A stretch of 64,000 nucleotides of DNA from Alphaproteobacteria bacterium (GTDB lineage: Bacteria; Pseudomonadota; Alphaproteobacteria; 16-39-46), in contig JAGYKM010000002.1 of assembly GCA_018401675.1 (NCBI GenBank), forward strand, positions 128,871 to 192,870, in the 5' to 3' direction. The notes under the pieces are model-generated. The model ran no database searches, was not told where the DNA came from, and was given only the letters and a program-made list of their open reading frames with translations. Position numbers and translations under genes: made by a program. Below, one piece after another: positions 53,242 through 61,549 of this stretch (positions are counted from its first letter, which is position 1; every line of letters starts with the position of its first letter).

Positions 53242-54732
53242 TTATTCCTTGGTCAAAGGTCGTTCGGCGTGAGAGAGATTGCCGAACTTCGTAAATTTAG
53301 AGTCAAAAAATAAATGAACCGTTCCAACCGGGCCGTGACGATGTTTGCTAACCAAGACTTCTGCTTTGTTGTATATATCATTCATCTTTTGAACCCATTG
53401 GAGATGTTTCTCAGAGTCCTCAGGGGGTTTTTTTCGCGCTTCGTAATACTCGTCTCTGTAGATAAAAAGAACAATATCTGCATCTTGCTCAATAGATCCT
53501 GACTCTCGTAAATCAGAAAGTTGGGGGCGCTTGTCGTCTCTTTGTTCCACTGCACGAGACAACTGGGACAAAGCGAGAATGGGAATATTAAGCTCCTTCG
53601 CCAAGGCTTTGAGCCCTCTAGAGATTTCTGAGATTTCTTGGACTCGATTTTCATGTTTGGCTCTTTTGTCCACATGAAGCAGTTGGAGATAGTCAATAAC
53701 GATCAAGCCAATTTTCTTCTGGCGCACCAAGCGCCGGGCTCTGGTTCGTAAGGCGGTTACGCTTAAGGCAGGTGTATCATCGATGTATAGAGATATATCC
53801 GATAGAAGCCGACTGGTTTGAACGAATTTCATGAAATCGTCGCTGGAGATTTCTCCTCGGCGAATGCGATCTGATCCCACCCCTGTTTCTTGGGAGAGAA
53901 TACGGGTAGCCAGCTGTTCAGCGGACATTTCTAAGGAAAAGAAGCCTACACCAGCGCCCTCTTTTTGGGTCAAAGCCGCTCGGGCAGCGTTGAAGGCAAT
54001 GTTGGTGGCAAGAGCCGTTTTCCCCATAGAAGGTCGTCCTGCAAGGATAATAAGATCCGAAGGATGTAACCCCCCAATCCACTTGTCTAAATCTTCTAAG
54101 CCCGTGGTCACCCCCACTATATGCGAGTCTCTTTTATAAGCGAGCTCAGCATTCTCAAGGGCCTTTGCTAAGGCCATACTGAGAGAGAAATACGCGCGGT
54201 CAAAGTCTCCCGTGGTGGCTAAATCAAAGAGCTGTTGTTCTGCTTTTTCCATATTGTCTTGGGCCGTACTCTCTGTGGTCACCTCAAAAGCCTCATTAAC
54301 AATGGACTCTCCGAGAGTAATAAGTTGTCGACGCAAATAGAGATCGTAAATAACCCGACCATACTCCGATGTATTGAGGACTGACACCACACTGGAAGCC
54401 AGTTGGATTAAGTATTTCCAACCGCCGATGGTCTCTAATTCATTGTTGCTTTCCATGTAATCTTTAAGGGTTATGGGATCCGCAATATTCCCTCTTTGGA
54501 TGAGGCTCGAAATGCAGGCATAGATTTTACTATGAATGGGATCTGCAAAATGGTCAGCTTGTAAAAATTCTGCCACCTTTTCAAAAGACGCATTATTATG
54601 GAGGAGAGCCCCTAGGAGAGCCTGCTCCGCCTCAAAGTTTTTGGGTAGCGGCCTCACTTGCTTGGGCTCTAGCCAATTACTTCCTCCTGAAGTAACCATG
54701 GTGGGTAAGGAAACTGAGGTGGAATCAGACAT
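53242..54732 (-). CDS. dnaB: Replicative DNA helicase DnaB
   Basis: The hexameric 5'-3' helicase of the replication fork, about 496 residues. The N-terminal domain reads LPKNFEAEQALLGALL. The RecA-like domain has Walker A LAGRPSMGKTALATN, GVGFFSLEMSAEQLATR, Walker B LIVIDYLQLL, ALSQLSRAVEQRDDKRPQLSDLRESG in part, and IEQDADIVLFIYRDEYY. There is no intein. I prefer the ATG at 54732 (GGAAG nine bases upstream) over one ten codons earlier, since the extra residues are basic and unlike the family. Confidence 0.96.
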   Translation of the reverse strand: MSDSTSVSLPTMVTSGGSNWLEPKQVRPLPKNFEAEQALLGALLHNNASFEKVAEFLQADHFADPIHSKIYACISSLIQRGNIADPITLKDYMESNNELETIGGWKYLIQLASSVVSVLNTSEYGRVIYDLYLRRQLITLGESIVNEAFEVTTESTAQDNMEKAEQQLFDLATTGDFDRAYFSLSMALAKALENAELAYKRDSHIVGVTTGLEDLDKWIGGLHPSDLIILAGRPSMGKTALATNIAFNAARAALTQKEGAGVGFFSLEMSAEQLATRILSQETGVGSDRIRRGEISSDDFMKFVQTSRLLSDISLYIDDTPALSVTALRTRARRLVRQKKIGLIVIDYLQLLHVDKRAKHENRVQEISEISRGLKALAKELNIPILALSQLSRAVEQRDDKRPQLSDLRESGSIEQDADIVLFIYRDEYYEARKKPPEDSEKHLQWVQKMNDIYNKAEVLVSKHRHGPVGTVHLFFDSKFTKFGNLSHAERPLTKE

Positions 54733-54848
54733 AAAAAACAACTTCCGACGTAGGGGATACAATTAAATTAAAGAAGGGATCCACAGACTATCTTTGAGGC
54801 GATGGGGATGCAAGATATTTCGTAGGTGCTTTGTACTATGTGGAGAAA

Positions 54849-54910
54849 GACCCCGAGTTTATTCACTTAAGGTAAAGAAATAAAGTTAAGCCAAAATAAA
54901 GCCCGGGGTC
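54849..54910 (-). terminator. Long inverted repeat, probable hpf terminator
   Basis: AGACCCCG-AG-TTTATT and AATAAA-GC-CCGGGGTCT pair over about 16 bases with a loop near 30 bases. It lies 26 bases after the hpf stop and is followed on the minus strand by TTTCTCC. The weak T tract and long loop leave some doubt. Confidence 0.5.
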
Positions 54911-54936
54911 TTGAGATCAGTGTGGTTAAATCGATG

Positions 54937-55497
54937 CTAGTTTTGAGGGTCTACCCAGCCAATGGCGCCATCTTTGCGTCGGTAAACCATATTAAAGACA
55001 CCAGAAGCTTTGTTTTTAAAAAATAACGCTCCGTCATTTGATAAATCCATATGCATTACAGCTTCACTTACAGTGAGAGAAGGAATTTTGGCGGAGATTT
55101 CTGCAACAATGGGAGGTGTATCAGGAACCACAGCCTCTTCTTCGTGGTGATCGCCCACAACATATTGCATGGCATCATAAGAAAAGGTTTCCTTTTCTTG
55201 TTTATGGTGATCCCGAAGGCGGGCTTTATAGCGACGCATTTGAATATTCAGTTTATCTAAAGCGTCCATAAAGGTTTGGTGCGGATCCGATCCATTGGCT
55301 CTGGCATGAATATTCAGACTTCGTCCTGGATGAACGGAAATCTCGGCGTGGATATGGCTGTTTTCTTTAGTAATAACGGCTGCCCCATCAACCGCACGTC
55401 CAAAATAGCGCGATACCACGGTCTCAAAATGTTCTTCGATAAACGTTTGGAAAGAAGGCCCGATGTCCATGTGTCGTCCAGAAATTTGTAAGTTCAT
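54937..55497 (-). CDS. hpf: Ribosome hibernation-promoting factor, long form
   Basis: A 186-residue long HPF. The N-terminal S30AE domain (MNLQISGRHMDIGPSFQTFIEEH to YKARLRDHHK, about 1-105) binds the 30S decoding region. The C-terminal domain (PSLTVSEAVMHMDLSNDGALFF and YRRKDGAIGWVDP, about 130-185) dimerises ribosomes into 100S particles. Length and both domains are as expected. AAGGAG stands six bases before the ATG. In many proteobacteria hpf follows rpoN; here it is isolated. Confidence 0.94.
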   Translation of the reverse strand: MNLQISGRHMDIGPSFQTFIEEHFETVVSRYFGRAVDGAAVITKENSHIHAEISVHPGRSLNIHARANGSDPHQTFMDALDKLNIQMRRYKARLRDHHKQEKETFSYDAMQYVVGDHHEEEAVVPDTPPIVAEISAKIPSLTVSEAVMHMDLSNDGALFFKNKASGVFNMVYRRKDGAIGWVDPQN

Positions 55498-55729
55498 GAT
55501 ATGCTCCTTATAAATATTGGGTTGGAGTCACGGGGGCGTATACTTTTCAACTGAAAGGTATCTCCCCCAAGATTCAGTGTACGCCTGGTGGGTATTTTCC
55601 GTCAACTAAACTTCACGGATTTTTAATAGGTGAACTTTGTGGGGAAAGAGGCCATTGTGATGGTTGGACGGTGTGGAATAAGCACTTTTTTCTTGAGAAA
55701 GAAGCTCTTTAATACAGTTTTCCTCAGGT
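55498..55729. other. Intergenic region downstream of the small TM ORF
   Basis: Upstream sequence of hpf. I see no gene; AT-rich hexamers suitable for a promoter are present but not decisive. Confidence 0.3.
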
Positions 55730-55861
55730 CTATTCTACGGCTACTGTCAGCAAATACAGTGTTAATAGCGCAATACTAATAAGAACCGCAAAAGGGATTC
55801 CCAGGCCCGCTTCTTTCAAGTTGCCCCTTAAGGAAGCCTCGTTGCCCGAAGCTTTCTTCAC
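55730..55861 (-). CDS. Possible 43-residue single-TM protein or gene remnant
   Basis: From a GTG at 55861 the frame reads KKASGNEASLRGN and then a 20-residue hydrophobic helix, IPFAVLISIALLTLYLLTVA, ending VE and TAG. There is no good ribosome site. It could be a tiny membrane protein or the surviving 3' end of a transporter gene. Confidence 0.28.
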   Translation of the reverse strand: MKKASGNEASLRGNLKEAGLGIPFAVLISIALLTLYLLTVAVE

Positions 55862-55894
55862 TAGTCATCATGATGACTGCTTCTCGAAGAATCT

Positions 55895-56914
55895 TTAATG
55901 AGTGGGATGGTTAAGCATCTTCATCTCCTCTAAAGAGAGGTCTAGGAGATCAGCGACATGATCAAGCGAATGTCCTTTATGTAATAATCTAGTCGCAATC
56001 TCAAGTCTTTCTTCAAGCTTTCCTTCAAGCTTTCCTTCACGCTTTCCTTCACGCATGCCTTCAAGCTTTCCCTTGAGAATACCGCGTTGTTCGAAGCATT
56101 CTTCCATATTCATAATCGTTGTCTCCTTTTCTTTGGATGTACTGCTTGAGGCCAAGTCCTTTAAGCAAAGTGACCATTCTCTATGATTCATTTTCTTATT
56201 ATGGAATATGTAATAAAGGGATGGCAAGATAAAAGCTATCTCTTCATTGGGAATACTATCTACAAAATCATTAAATAAGGGCTTAAAGAAAGCATCCCAC
56301 TTTTTGGTCCATATATGCTTCATGGTGCTTTCCACAAACCTTAGTTTCAGGTGGGTGGATAGCTCTTCATCAGGCTTGCTAGCAAGATCCCGAAGGGTAA
56401 AAGGGTTAGTGAATATATTTCTTACGATATGTTCGTTGTCACCGAATAAAGAGAAGAAGTCCGTAGAATGGCTGTAGGGAGATTTTCCCGAATGGAGAAT
56501 CATAGGAAATATCAAAGGAAAAGGACCTTTAGGATTCGTTTTTAAATGTCTATCGAGGAGCCCGCATGTATATTTCCATAAGCGAAAGGGAAGAAGCTTA
56601 TCTGGTCTAGAGGCATGCTCAATAAGAATATAAATAAGCCCTTCCTCAAGAGATTTATCAAATGCTTGAATCTGAGAGGACTTTTCGTCTTCAAGAGAGG
56701 CAATAGGGGCAAAATGGGCTTTAAATAAGAGATCAGTAAATTGTGTACGCAAGGAGTCTTCTATCATAGATTCTTTGACTAAGGTCAAAGAAGAAAGGTC
56801 TATGCGAGAGAGTAAGGGGCTTGGTAAGTTATCTTGTATAAAAGAATAAGAGACTTCAGGGTATTCCATCATGGTTTTAAAATACTTATCATGAGGGGAT
56901 ATATGAGTAGACAT
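55895..56914 (-). CDS. Rpn/YhgA-family PD-(D/E)XK nuclease (transposase_31)
   Basis: A 339-residue member of the Rpn family, once called putative transposases. These are DNA endonucleases promoting RecA-independent recombination and, in recent work, linked to phage defence. The N-terminus reads HDKYFKTMMEYPEVSYSFIQDNLP; the nuclease core is LLFKAH then YILIEHASRPDKLLPFRLWKY, where the E and following strand fit the PD-(D/E)XK site. The C-terminus has a repetitive stretch of GKLE/GKRE units before a helix EERLEIATRLLHKGHS. No mobile-element ends flank it. Confidence 0.85.
   Translation of the reverse strand: MSTHISPHDKYFKTMMEYPEVSYSFIQDNLPSPLLSRIDLSSLTLVKESMIEDSLRTQFTDLLFKAHFAPIASLEDEKSSQIQAFDKSLEEGLIYILIEHASRPDKLLPFRLWKYTCGLLDRHLKTNPKGPFPLIFPMILHSGKSPYSHSTDFFSLFGDNEHIVRNIFTNPFTLRDLASKPDEELSTHLKLRFVESTMKHIWTKKWDAFFKPLFNDFVDSIPNEEIAFILPSLYYIFHNKKMNHREWSLCLKDLASSSTSKEKETTIMNMEECFEQRGILKGKLEGMREGKREGKLEGKLEERLEIATRLLHKGHSLDHVADLLDLSLEEMKMLNHPTH
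56014..56073. repeat. Five 12-bp tandem repeats in the Rpn gene
   Basis: Units of CAAGCTTTCCTT or close variants (CACGCTTTCCTT, CACGCATGCCTT) repeat five times in phase. They encode GKLE/GKRE on the minus strand. Because 12 is a multiple of three, copy number can change without breaking the frame. Confidence 0.9.
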
Positions 56915-57390
56915 GGAACACCTAATTCTACCGGACAGCTATTTGACCTATTTTTAGGATCAATGCAGTCTAAATTTTAATGAATCAACCTATAACTGTA
57001 TGATTATAAGATGGTTATGGCCTCTTAGGAGAACTTTGTCCATAATTTATTATAAAAAAGTATAATAAAGTGGTTTTTTGAAATGTGGCGTGGATCAACA
57101 CTGCCCTCAAATGGAAGCTCAAGAAAATTATGAGCGATGAGCGCTATAAATAGCCCAACGAAGAGACTTCAGAAGATTTAATAGGTGAAGAGGGGCTTGG
57201 GTGATTGAAACTTCTTGAAGGGGATCCATCTTTTGGGTACAAGGAATGAGGAGTTGGATTTTGTGACGGGTAACTTTGCAAATTCTTAGCGTTAAATTTT
57301 GATACTTCTTTAACTTTTTAGGCAAACGGGGCACAAGACTTTTGAGTAGACCCCAGGCGTCGTTACATTAGATAATAAAGGAATGCTGAT
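56915..57390. other. Intergenic between Rpn gene and yajC
   Basis: A 68-codon minus-strand ORF (57128-57334) starts at a GTG without a ribosome site and resembles nothing I know. The rest is AT-rich and should contain promoters for both flanking genes. No RNA gene is seen. Confidence 0.3.
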
Positions 57391-57816
57391 ATGTTTTTTT
57401 CATCAAGTGCTTATGCAGATACAGGAGCGGCAGTGACCGAGGGGTTTAATTTTCTGTCTATAGCTCCTTTTGTTCTCATTTTTGTGGTCATGTATTTTTT
57501 ATTGATTCGTCCTCAACAAAAGAAGGCTAAACTACAACAAAATATGTTAAAAAGTTTAGTTAAGGGTGACAGAATCGTTACTTCAGGCGGGATCGTGGGT
57601 TCGGTAGTGCGCTTGGTAAGCGATCAAGAGCTGCAAGTTGAAATTTCTCCTGGGGTTTCCGTGACGGTTCTACGCTCCATGGTGGTGAATGTTCTTAGAG
57701 GCGCGCCCGTTTCTTCCAGCTCAAGTTCCTCAATAGAAACTTCTTCAGGTGGAGCGTCAAAAGTGACTAAACTCGTTCCAAAGAAAAAAGAAAAGGCCTC
57801 TGCAAGCAAAAAATAG
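57391..57816 (+). CDS. yajC: Sec translocon accessory subunit YajC
   Basis: A 141-residue YajC with one membrane segment (FLSIAPFVLIFVVMYFLLIRP) followed by the hallmark RPQQKKAKLQQNMLKSLVKGDRIVTSGGIVGSV, given here in part. It forms a complex with SecD and SecF that assists SecYEG. The C-terminus extends into a Ser-rich, then Lys-rich tail, longer than in E. coli. It is the first gene of yajC-secD-secF. Confidence 0.95.
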   Translation: MFFSSSAYADTGAAVTEGFNFLSIAPFVLIFVVMYFLLIRPQQKKAKLQQNMLKSLVKGDRIVTSGGIVGSVVRLVSDQELQVEISPGVSVTVLRSMVVNVLRGAPVSSSSSSSIETSSGGASKVTKLVPKKKEKASASKK

Positions 57817-57877
57817 TAAAGCGGATGCAAAAATAACAGGAGGGAATGAGTCCTCCAGAGAAAAAGGATTGGTCTCC

Positions 57878-59455
57878 ATGTATATGGCCCGGTGGAAGGT
57901 TTTTTTGATTATGCTGGTTTGCTTGGGAGGGGTATGGTTTGTTATCCCTAACCTTCTCTCAAAATCAGCCCTTGAGAAAACCTCTCCTTGGCTTCCTCAA
58001 ACTCAGATACGGTTGGGGCTAGATCTCCAAGGAGGCAGTCATATTCTAATGGAGGTTGACGTTAAAACCTTTATTAACGACTACATGGATAGTCTTTTGG
58101 AAAGTACGCGTCTATTTTTGCGCCAAGAAAAGATATCATATAGGCAGCTCCAACGGGTAAAAGGTCAAGACATTATTGCTTTTGATTTGAGGAATGGATC
58201 TCAAGACCTTACTCCGGGATTATTGAATTCTTTGAAATCGATAGATGCTGACATGGAAGTCTACGCAGAAGGGGCACGCGTATTTCTTCTCGTAGGGGAT
58301 CGTGCACGTTCGGCAAGGATTCGTAGTGCTGTGGACCAGTCTATAGAGATTATCCGTCGGCGGGTAGATGAGACGGGAACAAAAGAACCTACCATCCAGA
58401 GGCAAGGAGAAGACAGGATTTTGATTCAATTGCCAGGCATTGAAGATCCTGAGCGGGTAAAATCTCTCCTTGGGCAAACGGCAAAATTATCTTTTCGCTT
58501 CTTGGCCGATGGTGATCTCTCTTCAGAAGAGGGCAAAGGCTTGTCTTCCCAGGTGGAGCGGTTGGAAAGCTTGACAACAAAAGGTGAACGTCCTTATACC
58601 TATGATGTCAAAAAAAGGGTGGTGGTTTCCGGAGAGAGCCTTCTTGATGCCCAGCCTACCTTTGATGAAAATAATCGTCCTTGTGTGCGTTTTAAACTCG
58701 ACGCGTTGGGGGGCAGAAAATTTGCTGAGGCCACCAAGGCTAATGTAGGGAAGAGTTTTGCTATTATCTTAGATAACAAGGTGATCAGTGCGCCCACCAT
58801 TAACGAGCCTATTCCCGGCGGCGAGGGACGTATTACGGGAAATTTCTCGGTGGAAGAAGCCTCGGATTTTGCTCTTCTGTTAAGAGCAGGCGCTCTTCCT
58901 GCGCCTTTGACAGTGCTCGAAGAAAGAACGGTGGGTCCAGACTTGGGGGCTGATTCTATTAAGGCAGGGACTCGTGCCACCATTCTTGCGGTATGTCTTA
59001 TTATCGTGTTCATGGTCATTGCTTATGCCGCTGTTGGATTTGTGGCTAATATCGCTCTCATATTTAACCTGATCTTGTTATTTGCAGGGCTTTCGATTTT
59101 AGGGGCCACCCTTACCCTGCCCGGAATCGCCGGTATTGCTCTTACATTGGGGATGGCGGTAGATGCCAATGTTTTGATTAACGAGCGCATCAAGGAAGAA
59201 TTGAAGCATGGGAAGCGCTATATGATTGCGGTGGATTCTGGCTACAATCGGGCCATGAGCACTATTATTGACTCGAATATCACCACGTTAATTGGTAGTA
59301 TTTTGCTCTATATCTTTGGTACGGGCCCGGTTCGCGGATTTGCCGTTACCTTGTCTTTGGGAATCATTGTTTCTATGTTCACTGCGGTTTCTTTGAGTCG
59401 TCTTATTATGGCGTCCTGGATTCGGTGGAGACACCCTAAAACTCTCTGGATATAA
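57878..59455 (+). CDS. secD: Protein translocase subunit SecD
   Basis: A 525-residue RND-type membrane protein that uses the proton gradient to pull secreted proteins across the inner membrane. TM1 is near the N-terminus (VFLIMLVCLGGVWFVIP), then IRLGLDLQGGSHILMEVD, a periplasmic domain with IIRRRVDETGTKEP, and five C-terminal TMs with LTLGMAVDANVLINERIKEE. The ATG at 57878 has AAGGA nine bases upstream and gives the usual N-terminus; the ORF also permits a TTG nine bases earlier. A better ribosome site, AGGAGG, precedes an out-of-frame ATG at 57846. Confidence 0.95.
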   Translation: MYMARWKVFLIMLVCLGGVWFVIPNLLSKSALEKTSPWLPQTQIRLGLDLQGGSHILMEVDVKTFINDYMDSLLESTRLFLRQEKISYRQLQRVKGQDIIAFDLRNGSQDLTPGLLNSLKSIDADMEVYAEGARVFLLVGDRARSARIRSAVDQSIEIIRRRVDETGTKEPTIQRQGEDRILIQLPGIEDPERVKSLLGQTAKLSFRFLADGDLSSEEGKGLSSQVERLESLTTKGERPYTYDVKKRVVVSGESLLDAQPTFDENNRPCVRFKLDALGGRKFAEATKANVGKSFAIILDNKVISAPTINEPIPGGEGRITGNFSVEEASDFALLLRAGALPAPLTVLEERTVGPDLGADSIKAGTRATILAVCLIIVFMVIAYAAVGFVANIALIFNLILLFAGLSILGATLTLPGIAGIALTLGMAVDANVLINERIKEELKHGKRYMIAVDSGYNRAMSTIIDSNITTLIGSILLYIFGTGPVRGFAVTLSLGIIVSMFTAVSLSRLIMASWIRWRHPKTLWI

Positions 59456-59465
59456 AAGGATCACT

Positions 59466-60389
59466 ATGAGCTTTCATTGGCGTGGACTTAACATTGTTCC
59501 TCATACGCGTATTAATTTTATGCATCTTAGGTTTATTGCCTTTGTGTTTGCTTTGGGTATAATTGCTGTGACAGCTATTTCCTTATGGATCCAAGGCTTA
59601 AATTATGGGGTGGACTTTAAAGGCGGCGTGCTTATGGAAATTCAAACCCAAGGCCCTGCTGATCTCAAGAGCTTGAGAGAAAAGGTATCAAGTTTGGGGC
59701 TAGGGGATGCCACTTTGCAGACTTTTGGGGATGAAAATCAGGTTCTGATCCGGTTAGGGATGCAAGAAGGTGGAGAGAAAGGGCAGATGGAAGCGGTAAC
59801 CAAAGTCCATGACGCCCTGGGCGCAGATGTTAGTTTTCGCCGAGTGGAAACAGTGGGCCCGAAAATGGGGGCCGAGCTCGTCAAAAACAGCATTTATGCT
59901 GTTATGTGGTGTATGGGGGCCATGCTTCTTTATATCTGGATTCGGTTTGAATGGCAGTTTGCCCTGTGTGCCATATTGGCTCTTACCCATGACGCGATTG
60001 CCGTGATAGGTCTTTATACCATTGGTCAACTTGAATTTAATTCCCAAGCTATCGTGGCTATATTAATTACAGTAGGCTATTCAATAAACGATACGGTGGT
60101 GATTTATGACCGTATACGAGAGAATTTAAGAAAATTCCGGACTATGCCTCTCTATGAGCTCCTTAATTTGAGCATTAATGAAACCTTATCTCGTACCATA
60201 CTCACCTCTTTTACCACGTTGTTGGCCCTATTTGCGCTCTATCTCCTGGGAGGAGAGGTTATTGCGGATTATGCGTTGCCAATTATTGCTGGGGTGGCAG
60301 TAGGGACTATTTCTTCTATTTTTCTTTCAGCGCCTTTATTGTTGTTTTTCCATATTCGGCGCAGAGACTCATTGCCTAATAAATCTTAG
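59466..60389 (+). CDS. secF: Protein translocase subunit SecF
   Basis: A 307-residue partner of SecD. It has six membrane segments; conserved phrases are LNYGVDFKGGVLMEI, VGPKMGAELVKN, ALTHDAIAVIGLYTI, ITVGYSINDTVVIYDRIREN and LSRTILTSFTTLLALFALYL. It follows secD by 10 bp with AAAGGA before the ATG, so the three genes form one operon. Confidence 0.96.
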   Translation: MSFHWRGLNIVPHTRINFMHLRFIAFVFALGIIAVTAISLWIQGLNYGVDFKGGVLMEIQTQGPADLKSLREKVSSLGLGDATLQTFGDENQVLIRLGMQEGGEKGQMEAVTKVHDALGADVSFRRVETVGPKMGAELVKNSIYAVMWCMGAMLLYIWIRFEWQFALCAILALTHDAIAVIGLYTIGQLEFNSQAIVAILITVGYSINDTVVIYDRIRENLRKFRTMPLYELLNLSINETLSRTILTSFTTLLALFALYLLGGEVIADYALPIIAGVAVGTISSIFLSAPLLLFFHIRRRDSLPNKS

Positions 60390-60472
60390 GTAATTTCCTT
60401 AAATAAGTGAGATAAATGAGTCTGGGACTAGGGTGTCCTGGAGGTGTACGGATATCAAAAGAGGGTCAAATT

Positions 60473-61549
60473 GTGGCAAGTCAACTGGTAACAGACTTAA
60501 CCAAATCTATTGAAGCGTGCGACACCATAGAAGCCTTGGAGGGAGTGAGGGTTTCTATTTTTGGAAAGAAAGGGATTCTTACCGAGTCCATGAAGGGCCT
60601 AGCCCAATGTAGTCCCGATGAAAAGAAAGTCCGTGGGAAAGAGCTTAATGACTCTAAGGAAATTTTAGAAGCTTTGCTTCTTGAGCGGCGGGCAGTTTTG
60701 AGTCTTTCCAAAATCCAAGAAGAAGTGGCAAAAGCATGGGGAGACATTACTCTTGACTCCCAGGAAGTTTGGGAGGGAAAATTACATCCCCTCACTAGAA
60801 CACAAGAAAGAATTCTGGAGTTTTTTGGATCTCGGGGATTTCATTTTGCCCAAGGACCTCAGATTGAAACTCAGGACAATAATTTTACTTTTTTAAATAT
60901 GCCTGATCATCATCCCGCGCGACAAAGCCAAGATACTTTCTACTTGAAGGCGATCAATCCAGATAAGTCTAATGAGCCATTGTTATTGCGGACCCATACT
61001 TCCACAGTTCAGATTAGACAGATGCAACACCAGAAGCCCCCCTTTAGGTTACTATCCCTAGGCTCTGTATTTAGGTCTGACTATGATGCCACCCACACCC
61101 CCATGTTTCATCAGTTAGAGGGATTGGTGATCGAAAAGCATATAGATATGGGCCATTTGAAGGGCATCTTGACAGATTTCCTAACTTATTTTTTTGATGA
61201 TAAGAATTTAAAAATACGATTTCGCCCCAGTTATTTCCCTTTTACTGAGCCGGGAGCTGAAGTGGATATAGGGTACAGCCTTCATGAGGGGAAGGTCCGA
61301 TTGGGTGGAGATGAAAAATGGTTGGAGGTACTGGGGTGTGGCATGGTGCACCCGAATGTATTAAAGAATTGTGCCATTAATCCTGAGAATAACCAAGGGT
61401 TCGCCTTTGGTATGGGCCTTGAGAGATTAACCATGCTTAAAGGGGGCATGAGTGATTTACGGCCCTTTTTTGAGGGGGATTTGCGTTGGCTTTCTCACTA
61501 TGGATATATGGCCATGTTTAAGCCTTTACTTGGGCAAGGAGATATATAA
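60473..61549 (+). CDS. pheS: Phenylalanyl-tRNA synthetase alpha subunit
   Basis: The catalytic subunit of the alpha2-beta2 PheRS. The N-terminal coiled coil (LEGVRVSIFGKKGILTE) is followed by the class II core: HPLTRTQERILEFFGSRGF, RTHTSTVQIRQM (motif 2 region), FRSDYDATHTPMFHQLEG, FRPSYFPFTEPGAEVDI and GFAFGMGLERLTML (motif 3). I chose the GTG at 60473, which has GAGGG about seven bases upstream and gives 358 residues with the family's normal start. The longer ATG at 60416 has no ribosome site. Confidence 0.94.
   Translation: MASQLVTDLTKSIEACDTIEALEGVRVSIFGKKGILTESMKGLAQCSPDEKKVRGKELNDSKEILEALLLERRAVLSLSKIQEEVAKAWGDITLDSQEVWEGKLHPLTRTQERILEFFGSRGFHFAQGPQIETQDNNFTFLNMPDHHPARQSQDTFYLKAINPDKSNEPLLLRTHTSTVQIRQMQHQKPPFRLLSLGSVFRSDYDATHTPMFHQLEGLVIEKHIDMGHLKGILTDFLTYFFDDKNLKIRFRPSYFPFTEPGAEVDIGYSLHEGKVRLGGDEKWLEVLGCGMVHPNVLKNCAINPENNQGFAFGMGLERLTMLKGGMSDLRPFFEGDLRWLSHYGYMAMFKPLLGQGDI

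Noticed and set aside
57128-57334. 68-codon minus-strand ORF upstream of yajC
   Set aside because: GTG start without a ribosome site and no family resemblance.
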